Notes: generated from the sequence alone by a model not told the origin. A DNA stretch of 44,295 nt from Komagataeibacter europaeus LMG 18890 (GCF_000285295.1 NZ_CADP01000009.1:34737-79031); one strand, 5' to 3'; numbered from the stretch's first letter, positions 17,295 to 28,948 are shown. Translations and numbers: made by a program.

Positions 17295-19181
17295 ATGACG
17301 GAAAACACAACGACAACCCCGCCCGAAGCCACGGGTGAACAGCATGAATTCAGCGCCGAGGTCGGCCGCCTGCTCGATCTGGTGGTGCATGCGCTTTATT
17401 CCGAACGCGAGATCTTCCTGCGCGAACTCGTCGCCAATGCGGCGGACGCCACCGACAAGCGCCGTTTCGAGGCCCTGACCGATGGCGCCCGCGCCCTGCC
17501 TGATGATGCGAAGATCCGCATCAATCCCGACAAGGACGCCCGCCTGCTGACCATAAGCGACGATGGCGCGGGCATGAGCAAGGAAGACCTTGCCCGCAAC
17601 CTTGGCACCATCGCGCGTTCGGGCACCCGTGCCTTTGGCGAGGAACTGGCCAATGCCAGGCCCGAGGACAAGCCAAGCCTGATCGGGCAGTTCGGCGTGG
17701 GCTTCTACGCCGCTTTCATGGTGGCGGACCGGGTGGACGTGATCTCGCGCCGCGCGGGCAGTGATGAAGTCTGGTGCTGGTCCTCCACCGGCAAGGGCAA
17801 CTACACGATCAGTCCGGCGACGCGCGACAGGGCGGGCACCGACATCATCATGCACATCAAGGAAGATGCGAACGACTTCCTTGATTCGTGGCAGCTTGAA
17901 ACCATCGTGCGCAAATGGGCCGACCATATTTCGTGGCCCATCACGATCGTGAAGGACGATGGCGAGGAAACGTCGGCCAACAAGGGCACGGCGCTGTGGC
18001 GCAAGCCGCGTGGCGAGATTGATGAAGAACAGCTGAACGAGTTCTATCGCCACGTCAGCCACAACTTCGACACGCCATGGGCCACGCTGCACTGGCATGC
18101 CGAAGGGATGCTGGAATTCTCGGCGCTGCTGTTCATTCCTGGCAGCAAGCCGTTCGAATTCGCCGAACCGGTGCGTGAAAGCCAGATCCGCCTGCATGTC
18201 CGCCGCATGTTCATTACCGATGACGCAGGGCTGCTGCCGCCGTGGCTGCGCTTCGTAACCGGCGTGGTGGATACCGAGGACCTGCCGCTGAACGTATCGC
18301 GTGAAATGCTGCAGGCGACACCGGTGCTGGCGCGCATCCGCAAGGCGGTGACCAACCGCGTGATCTCGGAACTCAAGACCCGCAGCAAGGACGAGGCGGA
18401 TTTCGAGAAGTTCTGGGACAATTTCGGCCCGACCTTCAAGGAAGGCATCTGGGACGACGCCGAACACCGTACGGAACTGGCCACCATCGCGCGCTTCCGT
18501 TCCAGCACGCAGGACGGCTGGACCACGCTGGATGCCTATCTTGAGCGCAAGAAGCCCGAGCAGGAAGCCATTTACTACCTGACTGGCGACCGCACGGAAA
18601 TGCTGCCGTCCTCCCCGCAGCTTGAAGGCTTCCGCGCCCGCGGCATCGAGGTGCTGCTGCTGTCCGACCCGGTGGATTCCTTCTGGCCCGAACGCCTGGG
18701 CGTGTACAAGGACACGCCGCTGCGCAATATCAGCCAGTTCCACACCGATCTGGAAAAGTTCGGCGCACCGGAGGAAACGCAGGCTGAAAAGGATGCGCTG
18801 GACGTCGTCATTCCCGCGTTGAAGGAAGCGCTGGGGGATGCGGTATCGGATGTGAAGGGCACCAACCGCCTGGTCAGCAGCGCCGTGGTGCTGGCGGCCC
18901 CCGAATCCGGACCGGACCTGCAGATGATCCGGCTTATGAAGCGCAGCGGCCAGCAGGTGCCCGACACCGCGCCCGTGCTGCAGGTCAATCCGGCGCATCC
19001 GCTGATCGCGGATCTTGCGACCCGGGTGAAGAATGGCGACCCGGTGCAGGACATCGCCCTGACGCTTATGGACATGGCCCGTATCCAGGATGGCGAAAGC
19101 CCGAAGGACCCGACCGGCTTTGCCCAGCGCCTGACCACGATCCTGACCCGTCTGCCGCTGTCGGACGGACCGCAGGGCTAA
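17295..19181 (+). CDS. htpG: Chaperone protein HtpG (Hsp90)
   Basis: A cytoplasmic ATP-dependent Hsp90 chaperone. ATG 17295 is chosen because AAAGGA lies 7 bases upstream; an in-frame ATG at 17277 is possible. Length is 628 residues, normal for HtpG. The N-terminal ATP-binding GHKL motifs are intact: [42 protein letters not shown] and [17 protein letters not shown]. The middle domain has [19 protein letters not shown] and [17 protein letters not shown], and the C-terminal dimerisation domain ends in LPLSDGPQG. It is a single gene with its own terminator. No CIRCE-type inverted repeat or sigma-32 promoter was recognised upstream; the gap instead holds a REP-like element. Confidence 0.97.
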   Translation: MTENTTTTPPEATGEQHEFSAEVGRLLDLVVHALYSEREIFLRELVANAADATDKRRFEALTDGARALPDDAKIRINPDKDARLLTISDDGAGMSKEDLARNLGTIARSGTRAFGEELANARPEDKPSLIGQFGVGFYAAFMVADRVDVISRRAGSDEVWCWSSTGKGNYTISPATRDRAGTDIIMHIKEDANDFLDSWQLETIVRKWADHISWPITIVKDDGEETSANKGTALWRKPRGEIDEEQLNEFYRHVSHNFDTPWATLHWHAEGMLEFSALLFIPGSKPFEFAEPVRESQIRLHVRRMFITDDAGLLPPWLRFVTGVVDTEDLPLNVSREMLQATPVLARIRKAVTNRVISELKTRSKDEADFEKFWDNFGPTFKEGIWDDAEHRTELATIARFRSSTQDGWTTLDAYLERKKPEQEAIYYLTGDRTEMLPSSPQLEGFRARGIEVLLLSDPVDSFWPERLGVYKDTPLRNISQFHTDLEKFGAPEETQAEKDALDVVIPALKEALGDAVSDVKGTNRLVSSAVVLAAPESGPDLQMIRLMKRSGQQVPDTAPVLQVNPAHPLIADLATRVKNGDPVQDIALTLMDMARIQDGESPKDPTGFAQRLTTILTRLPLSDGPQG

Positions 19182-19210
19182 ATATCCCGGCCCTGGGGCT
19201 GATCGGCACG

Positions 19211-19244
19211 ATCCCGCCATGCGTTGCGCATGGCGGGATTTTTT
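19211..19244 (+). terminator. Rho-independent terminator after htpG
   Basis: A perfect 13-bp stem (atcccgccatgcg / cgcatggcgggat) with a 3-base loop, followed by six T, 29 bases past the htpG stop. Confidence 0.93.
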
Positions 19245-19270
19245 GTTCCTCAAGGCTGTCAGTCATAAGG

Positions 19271-19322
19271 AAGTTTCTGGCGAAGCTTTTTTCAAAAAAG
19301 GCGGTATCCGGAAACTTTTATT
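19271..19322 (-). repeat. REP-like element, collapsed form (copy B)
   Basis: aagtttctggcgaagctttttt is joined directly to caaaaaaggcggtatccggaaacttttatt. The left half of one hairpin is fused to the right half of the other, as if recombination or slippage at the shared A/T runs removed the middle. The outer inverted ends are kept. Confidence 0.7.
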
Positions 19323-19669
19323 GTTTTTTATCAGTCTGTCTGCCGCACACATGGGTCCATGTGCCCGTCATGGAACGGCAGTGTTTCTTTCGTGCATTCC
19401 CATGGCGTGATGATGCCCGTACCCTTTCCTTTGCAGGGCATCGGGACCACATGCATGACCGGGCATGCGCTCCGGTGTGGAATACCATGCGGACTGCCTG
19501 TATGATGGTTGCCATGCGGGGGCACGGCCATGTTGCCACGTGGTACAAAAGGCCCATATTGCCGGTTCATGAAGTATTCGGGGCCGAAGGGGCTTGAATG
19601 CCGGTGGGCCGGATGCTTCCCTGCGCGCCCTTTTGTGTGTTCTGGCTTTTGGATGGCGGCACGTATTAT
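19323..19669. other. Leader region upstream of mtnA, no gene recognised
   Basis: Short frames here have no family resemblance. A gatgccc/gggcatc inverted repeat lies around 19405-19445, and a gcatg/catgc one follows shortly after. I looked for a SAM-type riboswitch because mtnA belongs to methionine salvage, but recognised no consensus. The region may simply hold the mtnA promoter. Confidence 0.3.
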
Positions 19670-20761
<1,092 letters not shown>

Positions 20762-20767
20762 GGTACG

Positions 20768-20784
20768 GCCCCGCAGGCCGGGGC
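20768..20784 (+). terminator. Possible terminator hairpin after mtnA
   Basis: gccccg and cggggc pair around a 5-base loop, 7 bases after the mtnA stop. There is no T-run, so termination may be weak or absent. It lies in the 134-base gap before aspS. Confidence 0.3.
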
Positions 20785-20895
20785 TGCCACCTATGACCTT
20801 GACAGGCGTGGACGGTATTGGCTTTGTCGCGCCTGCAACCGGGTGTGGCCCCTTCAGGGCGCATCCCCCAAATCTGGTAGAATCAGGACAAGATC

Positions 20896-22692
20896 ATGCA
20901 TCCCTATCGTACCCATAGCTGTGCAGCCCTGCGGGCTGCAGACGCCGGGCAGACGGCCCGCCTTTCCGGATGGGTACATTCCAAGCGCGATCATGGCGGC
21001 CTGCTGTTCATTGACCTGCGCGACCATTTCGGCATGACGCAGATCGTGATCCCCGCAGGCTCCCCCGTGCTGGAAACGGCGGAACGCGTGCGCGTGGAAA
21101 GCGTGCTGACGGTCACGGGTGAAGTCGTGCTGCGTGATGGCGCGACAAAAAACCCGAACCTGCCCACCGGTGAGATCGAACTGCGCGCGCGTGAAATCGA
21201 TGTCCAGTCCAGCGCCGACGTGCTGCCGCTGCAGGTTGCGGGCAACGAGCACTACCCCGAGGACCTGCGCCTGACCTACCGCTACATCGACCTGCGGCGC
21301 GAGAAGGTGCATCGCAACATCATGCTGCGCGCGCAGGTGATCGCCAGCCTGCGCAAGCGGATGACGGATCTTGGCTTCGTGGAATTCCAGACCCCGATCC
21401 TGACCGCGTCCTCGCCGGAGGGCGCGCGCGACTTCCTGGTGCCCGCGCGCATGCACCCCGGCAAGTTCTATGCCTTGCCGCAGGCCCCGCAGCAGTTCAA
21501 GCAGCTTGCGATGGTGGCGGGCTTCGACCGCTATTTCCAGATTGCGCCGTGCTTCCGTGACGAAGCCGCCCGTGCCGACCGTTCACCCGGTGAGTTCTAC
21601 CAGCTTGATTTCGAAATGGCGTTCGCGACGCAGGAAGACGTGTTCGCGACCCTCGAGCCGGTGATGGAAGGCGTGTTCCGCGAATTCGGCGGTGGCCGCA
21701 TCGTAAGCGAAGGACCGTTCGAGCGCATTCCCTACGCCACGGCCATGGAAGTCTATGGCAGCGACAAGCCAGACCTGCGCAACCCGCTGAAGCTGTCGGA
21801 CGTGACCGAAGCCTTTGCCGGTTCCGGCTTTGGCCTGTTCGCGCGTATCGCAGCCGATGGCGGCCAGATCCGCGCCATCCCGGCCCCCGGCGCGGGTGAC
21901 CGCCCGCGTGCATTCTTTGACAAGCTGAACAACTGGGCGCGCGAATCCGGTGCTGGCGGCCTTGGCTACATCATCTTCGCCGAAGAAGGCGGCAAGGGCC
22001 CGATCGCCAAGAACCTCGAGGCCGACCGCATCGAGGCCATTCGCGCCAGAACCGGCCTGAAGGCGGGGGATGCCGTGTTCTTCGTCGCGGGCAAGGGCGA
22101 TGAGATGGTCAAGTTCTCCGGCGCCGTGCGTACGCGGGTTGCGAGCGAACTGGACCTGATCGAACAGAACGCCTTCCGCTTCTGCTGGATCACGGATTTC
22201 CCGATGTATGAACGCAACGAGGAAACGGGTGAGATCGATTTCTCCCACAACCCGTTCTCCATGCCGCAGGGCGGCATGGATGCGCTGCAGAACCAGGATC
22301 CGCTGACCATCAAGGCGTTCCAGTACGATATCGTGTGCAACGGCATCGAACTGTCCTCGGGCGCGATCCGTAACCACCAGCCTGACGTGATGATCCGCGC
22401 GTTCGAGATCGCGGGTTATCCGGCCAGCGAGGTCGAGGCCCGCTTTGGCGGCATGCTCAACGCCTTCCGCTATGGCGCGCCGCCGCATGGCGGCTCGGCC
22501 CCCGGCGTGGACCGTATCGTGATGCTACTGGCCGATGAGCCGAACATCCGCGAAGTCATCCTGTTCCCGCTCAACCAGCAGGGCGAGGATCTGATGATGG
22601 GCGCGCCCGCCCCGGTCGAGCCGCAGCGGCTGAAGGAACTCTCGCTCGCCCTTGACCTGCCGCGCCCCAAGCCTGGTCAGGCCAAGAACTGA
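20896..22692 (+). CDS. aspS: Aspartyl-tRNA synthetase
   Basis: A class II aminoacyl-tRNA synthetase of 598 residues, the bacterial size with the GAD insertion. The N-terminal OB-fold anticodon domain begins at [19 protein letters not shown]. Motif 1 is near [13 protein letters not shown], motif 2 is [21 protein letters not shown], and motif 3 is [19 protein letters not shown]. The GEFYQLD version of motif 2 is the alphaproteobacterial form, which is often non-discriminating (charging tRNA-Asp and tRNA-Asn) in organisms with GatCAB. That cannot be decided here. Confidence 0.97.
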   Translation: MHPYRTHSCAALRAADAGQTARLSGWVHSKRDHGGLLFIDLRDHFGMTQIVIPAGSPVLETAERVRVESVLTVTGEVVLRDGATKNPNLPTGEIELRAREIDVQSSADVLPLQVAGNEHYPEDLRLTYRYIDLRREKVHRNIMLRAQVIASLRKRMTDLGFVEFQTPILTASSPEGARDFLVPARMHPGKFYALPQAPQQFKQLAMVAGFDRYFQIAPCFRDEAARADRSPGEFYQLDFEMAFATQEDVFATLEPVMEGVFREFGGGRIVSEGPFERIPYATAMEVYGSDKPDLRNPLKLSDVTEAFAGSGFGLFARIAADGGQIRAIPAPGAGDRPRAFFDKLNNWARESGAGGLGYIIFAEEGGKGPIAKNLEADRIEAIRARTGLKAGDAVFFVAGKGDEMVKFSGAVRTRVASELDLIEQNAFRFCWITDFPMYERNEETGEIDFSHNPFSMPQGGMDALQNQDPLTIKAFQYDIVCNGIELSSGAIRNHQPDVMIRAFEIAGYPASEVEARFGGMLNAFRYGAPPHGGSAPGVDRIVMLLADEPNIREVILFPLNQQGEDLMMGAPAPVEPQRLKELSLALDLPRPKPGQAKN

Positions 22693-22697
22693 GTGGC

Positions 22698-23606
22698 GTG
22701 ATGCCGGCCGATGCACTTGCCTTCCTGATGCCCCGTGCCGTGCAGTACGGGGTGCCGGTGGGGCGGTGCGTGATGGTGGGCATGACGCTGGCGGCCCTGT
22801 GGCGCGCCACACCCGTGCAGGCGGCGCCGGTCATGGCGGCCCACCGCGCGGTCTATGACCTGACGCTGGTAGCGGTCAGCGGTGGCGATGTCGTCACGGC
22901 GGAGGGCAGGCTGACCTTCGTCCTGTCCGATATGTGTTCGGCATGGTCCACGCAGCAGCAGTTGCGCCTGCGCACCGTGGATCGCGAAGGGACGGAAACG
23001 GTCAGTGATTCGGATTATGCCGTGCTGGAGGAAAAGGACGGCTCATCCCTGGTATTCCGTGCCGACCAGACGGAAAACGGCCATCCCGCCCCCCGTATCG
23101 CGGGGGAGGCGCATATGCGCCCCACCGGGGGACAGGTGCATTACACCGATCCCGTGGCGCATGACGTGACGCTGCCCATGGGCACGCTGTTTCCCGTGGC
23201 CCATACGGCAGCCGTCATTCAGGCGGGACAGGACGGGCAGGGGCCGATTGCCCCATTCCTGTTCGATGGCACGGTGGATACCGGGGCGCTTGGCACATAC
23301 GTGCTGTTTCTGGGGCATGACGCGCCGCCGGTCGCGACCACGTTCCCCGCCCTTGCCCCGCTTGCGGCGCAGCGGGTGCATGTTGCCTATTACAATACCA
23401 CCACCCGCGACATGACCCCGGTGTTCGAGACGGGCATGCGTTATTTCAGCAATGGCGTGGCCGACCGGGTGGATATGGATTTCGGGCAGTTCCGCATGTC
23501 GGGCACGTTGCGTGAATTCCGGCTGCTGCCCGTGCCCGACCATTGCCCGCTGCCCGGTGGGGCGCGCGGGCATGGTGGCGTCAGCCCGGCGCATCCGCCA
23601 GCGTAA
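22698..23606 (+). CDS. EipB-family periplasmic protein (DUF1849)
   Basis: About 300 residues from GTG 22698 or ATG 22701. A hydrophobic stretch followed by ATPVQAAPV marks a signal peptide cleaved near residue 43. The mature protein shows the DUF1849 pattern: MAAHRAVYDLTL, DMCSAW with the first conserved cysteine, YAVLEEKDGSSLVFRADQ, a TLPMGTLFPVAHT block, and a second cysteine near the C-terminus (PDHCPL). EipB proteins are beta-spiral periplasmic factors needed for cell-envelope integrity in alphaproteobacteria. It starts 5 bases after aspS. Its 3' end overlaps the convergent xthA by 26 bases. Confidence 0.85.
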   Translation: MMPADALAFLMPRAVQYGVPVGRCVMVGMTLAALWRATPVQAAPVMAAHRAVYDLTLVAVSGGDVVTAEGRLTFVLSDMCSAWSTQQQLRLRTVDREGTETVSDSDYAVLEEKDGSSLVFRADQTENGHPAPRIAGEAHMRPTGGQVHYTDPVAHDVTLPMGTLFPVAHTAAVIQAGQDGQGPIAPFLFDGTVDTGALGTYVLFLGHDAPPVATTFPALAPLAAQRVHVAYYNTTTRDMTPVFETGMRYFSNGVADRVDMDFGQFRMSGTLREFRLLPVPDHCPLPGGARGHGGVSPAHPPA

Positions 23607-24366
23607 CCGCCAGCGGCACATGGTCGGATGGCTGCGGCTTGCCCCGTTCGTCACGTGCGGGCAGGGCGGTCAGCAGCCGTTCGGCAACGCGGGGGGACAG
23701 CAGGGCATGGTCAATGCGCAGCCCGCTGTCACGCTGCCATGCCGCCGCCTGATAATCCCAGAATGTATAGAACCGCCCCACCGGGTGCAGCGCGCGCAAC
23801 GCATCGGTCAGCCCCAGCCACAGCAGGCGGCGGAAGGCCGCGCGGCTTTGCGGGCGGACCAAGGCGTCATCGGGCGACAGCGCGCCGGGGGCGTAGTCCT
23901 CGTCGGTGGGGCAGACATTGTAATCACCCAGCAGGACGAAATCCTGACCGGCCAGCAGCATGCCGCGTGCATGCAGGGCCAGTGCCTCCATGAACGCCAG
24001 TTTGGAGTCGTAGCCCGCACTGCCGCCGGAATTACCGTTGGGCAGGTACAGGTTGCCGAACACCAGCCCACGGCAACGGATTTCGACGTAGCGTGCCTGT
24101 GCCGGATCGGTTTCCCAGCCGGGCAGGGCGGTATGCGTGACTTCGTGCGGGTGGCGGGTCAGGATGGCGACGCCGTTATAGCTTTTCTGGCCCACCATGA
24201 TGCTGTCATAGCCTGCCGCCCTGAACACATCGACGGGAAAGACCTCGGTCTGGCACTTGATTTCCTGCAGCGCCAGCACGTCCGGCTGTTCGCGGGCCAG
24301 GTAGTCCAGCACATGGTCCTGGCGCTGGCGGATGGAATTGACGTTCCAGGTGGCGAATTTCATCAT
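23581..24366 (-). CDS. xthA: Exodeoxyribonuclease III (AP endonuclease)
   Basis: A base-excision repair nuclease of the Mg-dependent exonuclease III family. It is 261 residues from the ATG at 24366-24364, which overlaps the erpA stop as ATGA; the next codon is also ATG. The active-site set is complete: WNVNSIRQR, LQEIKCQ (metal-binding Glu), NLYLPNGN, LGDYNVCPTDEDY (catalytic Asp/Asn), RIDH and PSDHVPL (catalytic His). It is cotranscribed with erpA and overlaps the 3' end of the EipB gene. Confidence 0.96.
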   Translation of the reverse strand: MMKFATWNVNSIRQRQDHVLDYLAREQPDVLALQEIKCQTEVFPVDVFRAAGYDSIMVGQKSYNGVAILTRHPHEVTHTALPGWETDPAQARYVEIRCRGLVFGNLYLPNGNSGGSAGYDSKLAFMEALALHARGMLLAGQDFVLLGDYNVCPTDEDYAPGALSPDDALVRPQSRAAFRRLLWLGLTDALRALHPVGRFYTFWDYQAAAWQRDSGLRIDHALLSPRVAERLLTALPARDERGKPQPSDHVPLAVTLADAPG

Positions 24367-24728
24367 TCGACCGAAAAGCTCGTGCCACACCCGCATGATG
24401 ACGCGGCATTGGGATTGCGCACGGTAAAGTGCGCGCCCATCAGGCTGTCATCAAAATGCAGTTCCGCCCCTGTCAGCAGGTCCATGCTGGCCGGATCGAC
24501 CACGACACGGACGGTGCCCGCGGGGATCACGATATCATCGGGCTGGCTTTCGCCATCGAGTGCGAATTTGTACTGGAAGCCGTTGCACCCCCCTGCCTCG
24601 ACCGATACCCGCAGCGCAGGCTCCCCCGCGGGGGAGGCTGGCTGTTCATCCAGTATTTCACGTAGGCGGCGAGCCGCCGCGTCCGATACGCGGAAGCTGT
24701 CAGTGGCGGGGGCAGGGGGCATGGACAT
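24363..24728 (-). CDS. erpA: Iron-sulfur cluster insertion protein ErpA/IscA family
   Basis: A 121-residue A-type carrier that accepts Fe-S clusters and delivers them to apo-proteins. The three cysteines of the family are present: GGCNGFQYKF in the middle and CGCG at the C-terminus (SSCGCGTSFSVE), plus DPASMDLLTGAELHFDDSL. The N-terminal SFRVSDAAARRLREIL helix is typical. ErpA versus IscA cannot be resolved by eye. It is the first gene of a two-gene minus-strand unit with xthA and diverges from dgt. Confidence 0.93.
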   Translation of the reverse strand: MSMPPAPATDSFRVSDAAARRLREILDEQPASPAGEPALRVSVEAGGCNGFQYKFALDGESQPDDIVIPAGTVRVVVDPASMDLLTGAELHFDDSLMGAHFTVRNPNAASSCGCGTSFSVE

Positions 24729-24855
24729 CGGGTTTCACCATGATCAATGGCACGCAGGGCTATGGGACCATGTTGGCCACAGGCTGCGCGCGGGTTATGG
24801 ATGGGCGGCGGCATCATCATGTGCCGTTCCATCCATGGCTGGATCCTGATCTTAT

Positions 24856-26034
24856 ATGAGCACTGCATCCTATGCTGTCCAGACCGCCACGGCCCGTGGC
24901 AGGCTCTACCCCGAAGCCGAGGCCCCGACCCGCAGCCCATGGCAGCGCGACCGGGACCGGGTGCTGCATTCGGCGGGGTTTCGCACGCTGCAGTACAAGA
25001 CGCAGGTGTTCCTCAACCACGAAGGCGATTTTTTCCGCACCCGCCTGACCCATTCGCTGGAAGTCGCCCAGGTCGCCCGTTCCATCGCACGCAGGCTGGG
25101 GCTGGAGGAAGACTTGACCGAAGGCCTCGCCCTGGCCCATGACCTTGGCCACACCCCCTTTGGCCATGCGGGGGAGGAAGCGCTGTCGGCGGCCATGAAG
25201 CCGTGGGGCGGTTTCGACCACAATACACAGTCCCTGCGGCTGGTGACGCTGCTGGAGCGGCGGTATTTCGCCTTTGATGGCCTGAACCTGACATGGGAAA
25301 TGCTCGAAGGGCTGGCCAAGCATAACGGGCCGGTGGACCATCCCACGCCCTATGTGGCCGATTACGCGGCCCGGCACGGGCTGGAACTGGGCAGTTATGC
25401 CGCGGCCGAAGCACAGGTTGCGGCCCTGTCGGATGATATCGCCTATCACGCCCATGATCTTGATGACGGCCTGCGCGCGGGATTGCTGCATATCGAGGAA
25501 CTGGAAGCCCTGCCCGTCGTGCGTGAAGCCCTGGCCGATGCCCGTACGGCCCAGCGCCTCAGCGGGTGTCAGGCCAGCAATAACGATCCCCGCCTGCGCC
25601 ATGAAACCATCCGGCGCGTCATCAACACGCTGGCCATGGACCTGATCGGGCAGACCCAGCGTAACCTTGAACGCCTTGCCCCGAAATGTTCCGATGACAT
25701 CCGCCATGCCGCCCGCCCCGTTGTGGCGTACAGCCCGGATATTGCCGCCGCCAATCTGGAAATCCGCAAATTCCTGTATGCGCGGCTGTACCGTCACTGG
25801 CGCGTCAACCGCATGACGCGCAAGGCGCGGCTGACGGTCGAATCGATTTTCACCATCCTGTCGGAAAACCTTGCACTGCTGCCCGATGGCACGCGGGAGC
25901 CAGCCCTGGCCGCGCATGACGGGGGCGACAGGGCGGGCGCATGCCGCGTTGTGGCGGATTATATTGCCGGCATGACCGATCGCTGCGCGATGGAGGAATA
26001 TCGACGGTTGACGGACCTGTCCTCGCCGGGGTGA
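24856..26034 (+). CDS. dgt: Deoxyguanosinetriphosphate triphosphohydrolase-like protein
   Basis: An HD-domain dNTP triphosphohydrolase of 392 residues that hydrolyses dNTPs to nucleoside and triphosphate. The N-terminus has SPWQRDRDRVLHSAGFRTL and YKTQVF. The HD metal site is built from RTRLTHSLEV (His), LAHDLGHTPFGHAGEEAL (His-Asp) and the later LSDDIAYHAHDLDDG (Asp). The alphaproteobacterial dgtP-like group contains proteins of this size. It diverges from erpA across a 127-base gap; argS follows after 107 bases. Confidence 0.93.
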   Translation: MSTASYAVQTATARGRLYPEAEAPTRSPWQRDRDRVLHSAGFRTLQYKTQVFLNHEGDFFRTRLTHSLEVAQVARSIARRLGLEEDLTEGLALAHDLGHTPFGHAGEEALSAAMKPWGGFDHNTQSLRLVTLLERRYFAFDGLNLTWEMLEGLAKHNGPVDHPTPYVADYAARHGLELGSYAAAEAQVAALSDDIAYHAHDLDDGLRAGLLHIEELEALPVVREALADARTAQRLSGCQASNNDPRLRHETIRRVINTLAMDLIGQTQRNLERLAPKCSDDIRHAARPVVAYSPDIAAANLEIRKFLYARLYRHWRVNRMTRKARLTVESIFTILSENLALLPDGTREPALAAHDGGDRAGACRVVADYIAGMTDRCAMEEYRRLTDLSSPG

Positions 26035-26141
26035 AACACGCCCATCGCATTTATCCGATTGCCTGCCGTTCTGGTATCACGGCGGGCCATTCCTGCCGGG
26101 CCTGATGGTCCACTTACCGTTTTGTTGGGAAACCGTGCCGC

Positions 26142-27947
26142 ATGTCAGACAGTCTGTTCGTCCGTTACCTTACGCATGTGCGCGCAGCACTGGGCCGGAT
26201 CGTGCCCGACCTGCCGCCTGCGCTGCTGGACCGGGTGGAGGTCACGCCCACCCGTGATCCGGCCCATGGCGACCTTGCGACCAATGCGGCCCTGGTCGTA
26301 TCCAAGGCCGCGCGGCGTCGCCCGGCGGAAATCGCGGGCGAGTTGGTGACGGCGCTGGCGGATGTGCCCGGCATCGCCCATGCGGAGGTGGCCGGCCCCG
26401 GTTTCGTCAACATGCGCCTGGCCCCCGCCGTGTGGCAGGGCGTGGCGCGCAGCGTGCTGGAGACGGGGGAGGATTACGGCACCAGCACCGCCGGGAACGG
26501 AGTGAAGGTGAACGTGGAATACGTATCCGCCAACCCCACCGGCCCGATGCATGTGGGCCATTGCCGTGGGGCGGTTGTGGGTGACGTGCTGGCCAACCTG
26601 CTGATCAAGGCGGGTTACGAGGTCACCAAGGAATATTACATCAACGACGCCGGCGCGCAGGTCATCGCCCTGGCCTGGGCGACTTACTGGCGCTACCTGC
26701 AGGCGCTGGGCACCACCGTGACCGAGGAAGAATTCGCCGCCGTCGTGCCCGGTGGCGCGATCCAGTATGGTGGCGACTATCTGGTCCCGGTAGGCGAGGC
26801 GCTGGCCCGCAGGTTTGCCGACAGCCTCGCCGCTCCCGGCCTGAAACCCGCCGATCCCGCCCTGTGGCTGGATACGGTGAAGCGTGAGGCGGTCGATACC
26901 ATGATGGCCATGATCCGCGAGGATCTTGCGGCCCTTGGCGTGCATCATGATGTCTTCACCAGCGAGGCCGGGATACTGGCCGATGGCGAAACCGACCGCG
27001 CCATCGCGCAGCTGGAAAAGAAGGGCCTGATCTACGAAGGCGTGCTGGAGCCGCCCAAGGGCAAGCTGCCCGATGACTGGGAAGCCCGGCCGCAGACGCT
27101 GTTCCGCTCCACCGAATTCGGGGATGACGTGGACCGTCCGCTGCGCAAGTCCGATGGATCGAACACCTATTTCGCCAACGACATCGGCTATCATGCCGAC
27201 AAGATCCGCCGGGGCGCGGATGTGCTGGTGGACGTATGGGGTGCTGACCATGGCGGCTATGTCACCCGCATGAAGGCGGCGGTCGCGGCGCTGGCGACGG
27301 ACGGCCGGCCGGTGCTGGATGTGCTGCTATGCCAGATCGTGCGCATCGTGCGCGACGGGCAGCCGGTGCGCATGTCCAAGCGCGCGGGAACCTTCGTCAC
27401 CCTGCGCGACCTGATTGATGAGGTCGGGCGCGACGCCGTGCGCTTCACCATGCTGACCCGCAAGGCCGATGCGCAGATGGAATTCGATCTGGATCAGGTC
27501 GTGGCGCAGAGCCGCGACAACCCCGTCTTCTACGTGCAATACGCCCATGCGCGCTGCTGTTCCGTGCTGCGGTCGGCGGCAGGCATGGTCAATGACGGCA
27601 GGATCACGGGTGGCATCACGCCCGCGGAACTGGCGGGCGTGGATCTGTCGGGCCTGACGGCGGATGCGGAACTGGCGCTGCTGCAGCGCATGGCGCAGTG
27701 GCCGCGCATGGTCGAATCGGCGGCGGCCGCGCATGAACCGCACCGCATTGCCTTTTACCTGAATGAACTGGCGTCGGATTTCCATGCGCTGTGGAACCGG
27801 GGGCGCGATGATGCGACCCTGCGCTTCCTGCAGGAAGATGATATTGCCGCCACCCGCATGAAGCTTGCCCTTGTCGAGGCAACGGCAACCGTGCTGCGAT
27901 CGGGTATGAAAGTGCTCGGCGTACAGCCGGTCGAGGAGATGCGATGA
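26142..27947 (+). CDS. argS: Arginyl-tRNA synthetase
   Basis: A class I synthetase of 601 residues. The N-terminal Add-1 domain is followed by NVEYVSANPTGPMHVGHCRG, where HVGH is the HIGH motif, KEYYINDAGAQ, and the KMSKS equivalent VRMSKRAGTFVTL. The C-terminal DALR anticodon domain ends in MKVLGVQPVEEMR. Its stop overlaps the start of the SPOR gene (ATGA), opening the compact argS-to-serS cluster. Confidence 0.97.
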   Translation: MSDSLFVRYLTHVRAALGRIVPDLPPALLDRVEVTPTRDPAHGDLATNAALVVSKAARRRPAEIAGELVTALADVPGIAHAEVAGPGFVNMRLAPAVWQGVARSVLETGEDYGTSTAGNGVKVNVEYVSANPTGPMHVGHCRGAVVGDVLANLLIKAGYEVTKEYYINDAGAQVIALAWATYWRYLQALGTTVTEEEFAAVVPGGAIQYGGDYLVPVGEALARRFADSLAAPGLKPADPALWLDTVKREAVDTMMAMIREDLAALGVHHDVFTSEAGILADGETDRAIAQLEKKGLIYEGVLEPPKGKLPDDWEARPQTLFRSTEFGDDVDRPLRKSDGSNTYFANDIGYHADKIRRGADVLVDVWGADHGGYVTRMKAAVAALATDGRPVLDVLLCQIVRIVRDGQPVRMSKRAGTFVTLRDLIDEVGRDAVRFTMLTRKADAQMEFDLDQVVAQSRDNPVFYVQYAHARCCSVLRSAAGMVNDGRITGGITPAELAGVDLSGLTADAELALLQRMAQWPRMVESAAAAHEPHRIAFYLNELASDFHALWNRGRDDATLRFLQEDDIAATRMKLALVEATATVLRSGMKVLGVQPVEEMR

Positions 27948-28909
27948 GCCCTGACAACACATCCCCCCCCAATGTCCCCCCTGACAGCAGGGGCGACAAC
28001 CCGCCCGCGCCCGATCCCTATTCCGCGCCCTCCGGCCCGGGGCGGGAGCGCATGGGGACCGATTCCAATCCCGATCTGGGCATGCGCAAACCCATGGAAC
28101 CGGCGGATGACATCGGTCCGGCCGCCTCCTCGCAGGGGCGCCGGGGCGGCTTTGACTTCAGGGCCCTGCTGGCGCGCGTGGCGGGCAGCAACCTGCTGGG
28201 TGACGATCCGCTGACGCGCAAGCTGGTCTATGGCGCGGCGGGTCTTGGTGGCGTGCTGGTGGTGGCCATTGGGGGATGGTCGCTGTTCGGTCATCATCAG
28301 GCCGGGATTCCCGTTCTGGGGCCGCCGCCCGGCCCGGTGCGCGTCAAGCCCGCCGATCCGGGCGGGATGCAGATACTTGGCGCGGGCGACGGCATGCCCG
28401 CCGATGGCGGCGTGATGCGCCTGTCCCCGCCGCCCGAACAGCCACAGCCCGACGCCATGGCCCGCCAGTACGGACAGGTGGCCGGTGAAGGCGAACCGGC
28501 CCCGGCCCCGGCGCAGACGCCGCCAGCTGCCGCCCCCGCCCCGCCACCAGCCGCGGATACGCCCGCCAGCGCGCCGCCACCCGCCGCCCCGGCGCGGGCG
28601 GAAGCACCCGAACCGCAGGCCGCCCCGCTGCCACCCCCCGTGCCACGTGCATCCGGCACGGGTACAGGGGCGTATGGCGTGCAGCTTGCTGCGCTGGATT
28701 CGCAGGAAGCGGCGTTGAAAAGCTGGACCCGCCTCATTACGCGTTATCCCGATGTGTTCGGGCCATACCAGCCCACCGTGGTGAAGGCGGAACGGGGTGG
28801 CAAGACCTTCTATCGCCTGCGCGTCAAGGGACTGGCGAAGGCGCAGGCGGTCAGCCTGTGTGAAAAGGCCAAGGCGAAAAGCCAGGCGTGCGAGCTGGTC
28901 CATTCCTGA
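27944..28909 (+). CDS. SPOR-domain membrane protein
   Basis: A 321-residue inner-membrane protein. The N-terminal ~90 residues are hydrophilic and Pro-rich, followed by one membrane helix at about 93-112 (LVYGAAGLGGVLVVAIGGWSL). Next comes a periplasmic low-complexity Pro/Ala linker. The C-terminal SPOR domain (about 245-321) has GVQLAALDSQEAALKSW, FYRLRVKGLAKAQAVSLCEK and a terminal Cys-containing strand. SPOR domains bind denuded septal peptidoglycan, so a role at the division site is likely. Its position between argS and scpA is the usual alphaproteobacterial place; a nagZ gene that often follows is absent. Confidence 0.9.
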   Translation: MSPDNTSPPNVPPDSRGDNPPAPDPYSAPSGPGRERMGTDSNPDLGMRKPMEPADDIGPAASSQGRRGGFDFRALLARVAGSNLLGDDPLTRKLVYGAAGLGGVLVVAIGGWSLFGHHQAGIPVLGPPPGPVRVKPADPGGMQILGAGDGMPADGGVMRLSPPPEQPQPDAMARQYGQVAGEGEPAPAPAQTPPAAAPAPPPAADTPASAPPPAAPARAEAPEPQAAPLPPPVPRASGTGTGAYGVQLAALDSQEAALKSWTRLITRYPDVFGPYQPTVVKAERGGKTFYRLRVKGLAKAQAVSLCEKAKAKSQACELVHS

Positions 28910-28948
28910 TCCCGCCACGGCCCGCGACCCTGTGCTGCGGAGGGAACG

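Noticed and set aside
17169-19253. A 694-codon open frame on the minus strand across htpG, and similar long minus-strand frames across bglX, bcsC and aroG
   Set aside because: They mirror the codons of well-supported genes on the other strand in GC-rich DNA. The translations are low-complexity and match no family.
19323-19669. SAM-type riboswitch upstream of mtnA
   Set aside because: Local hairpins exist, but no SAM-I or SAM-II consensus was recognised.
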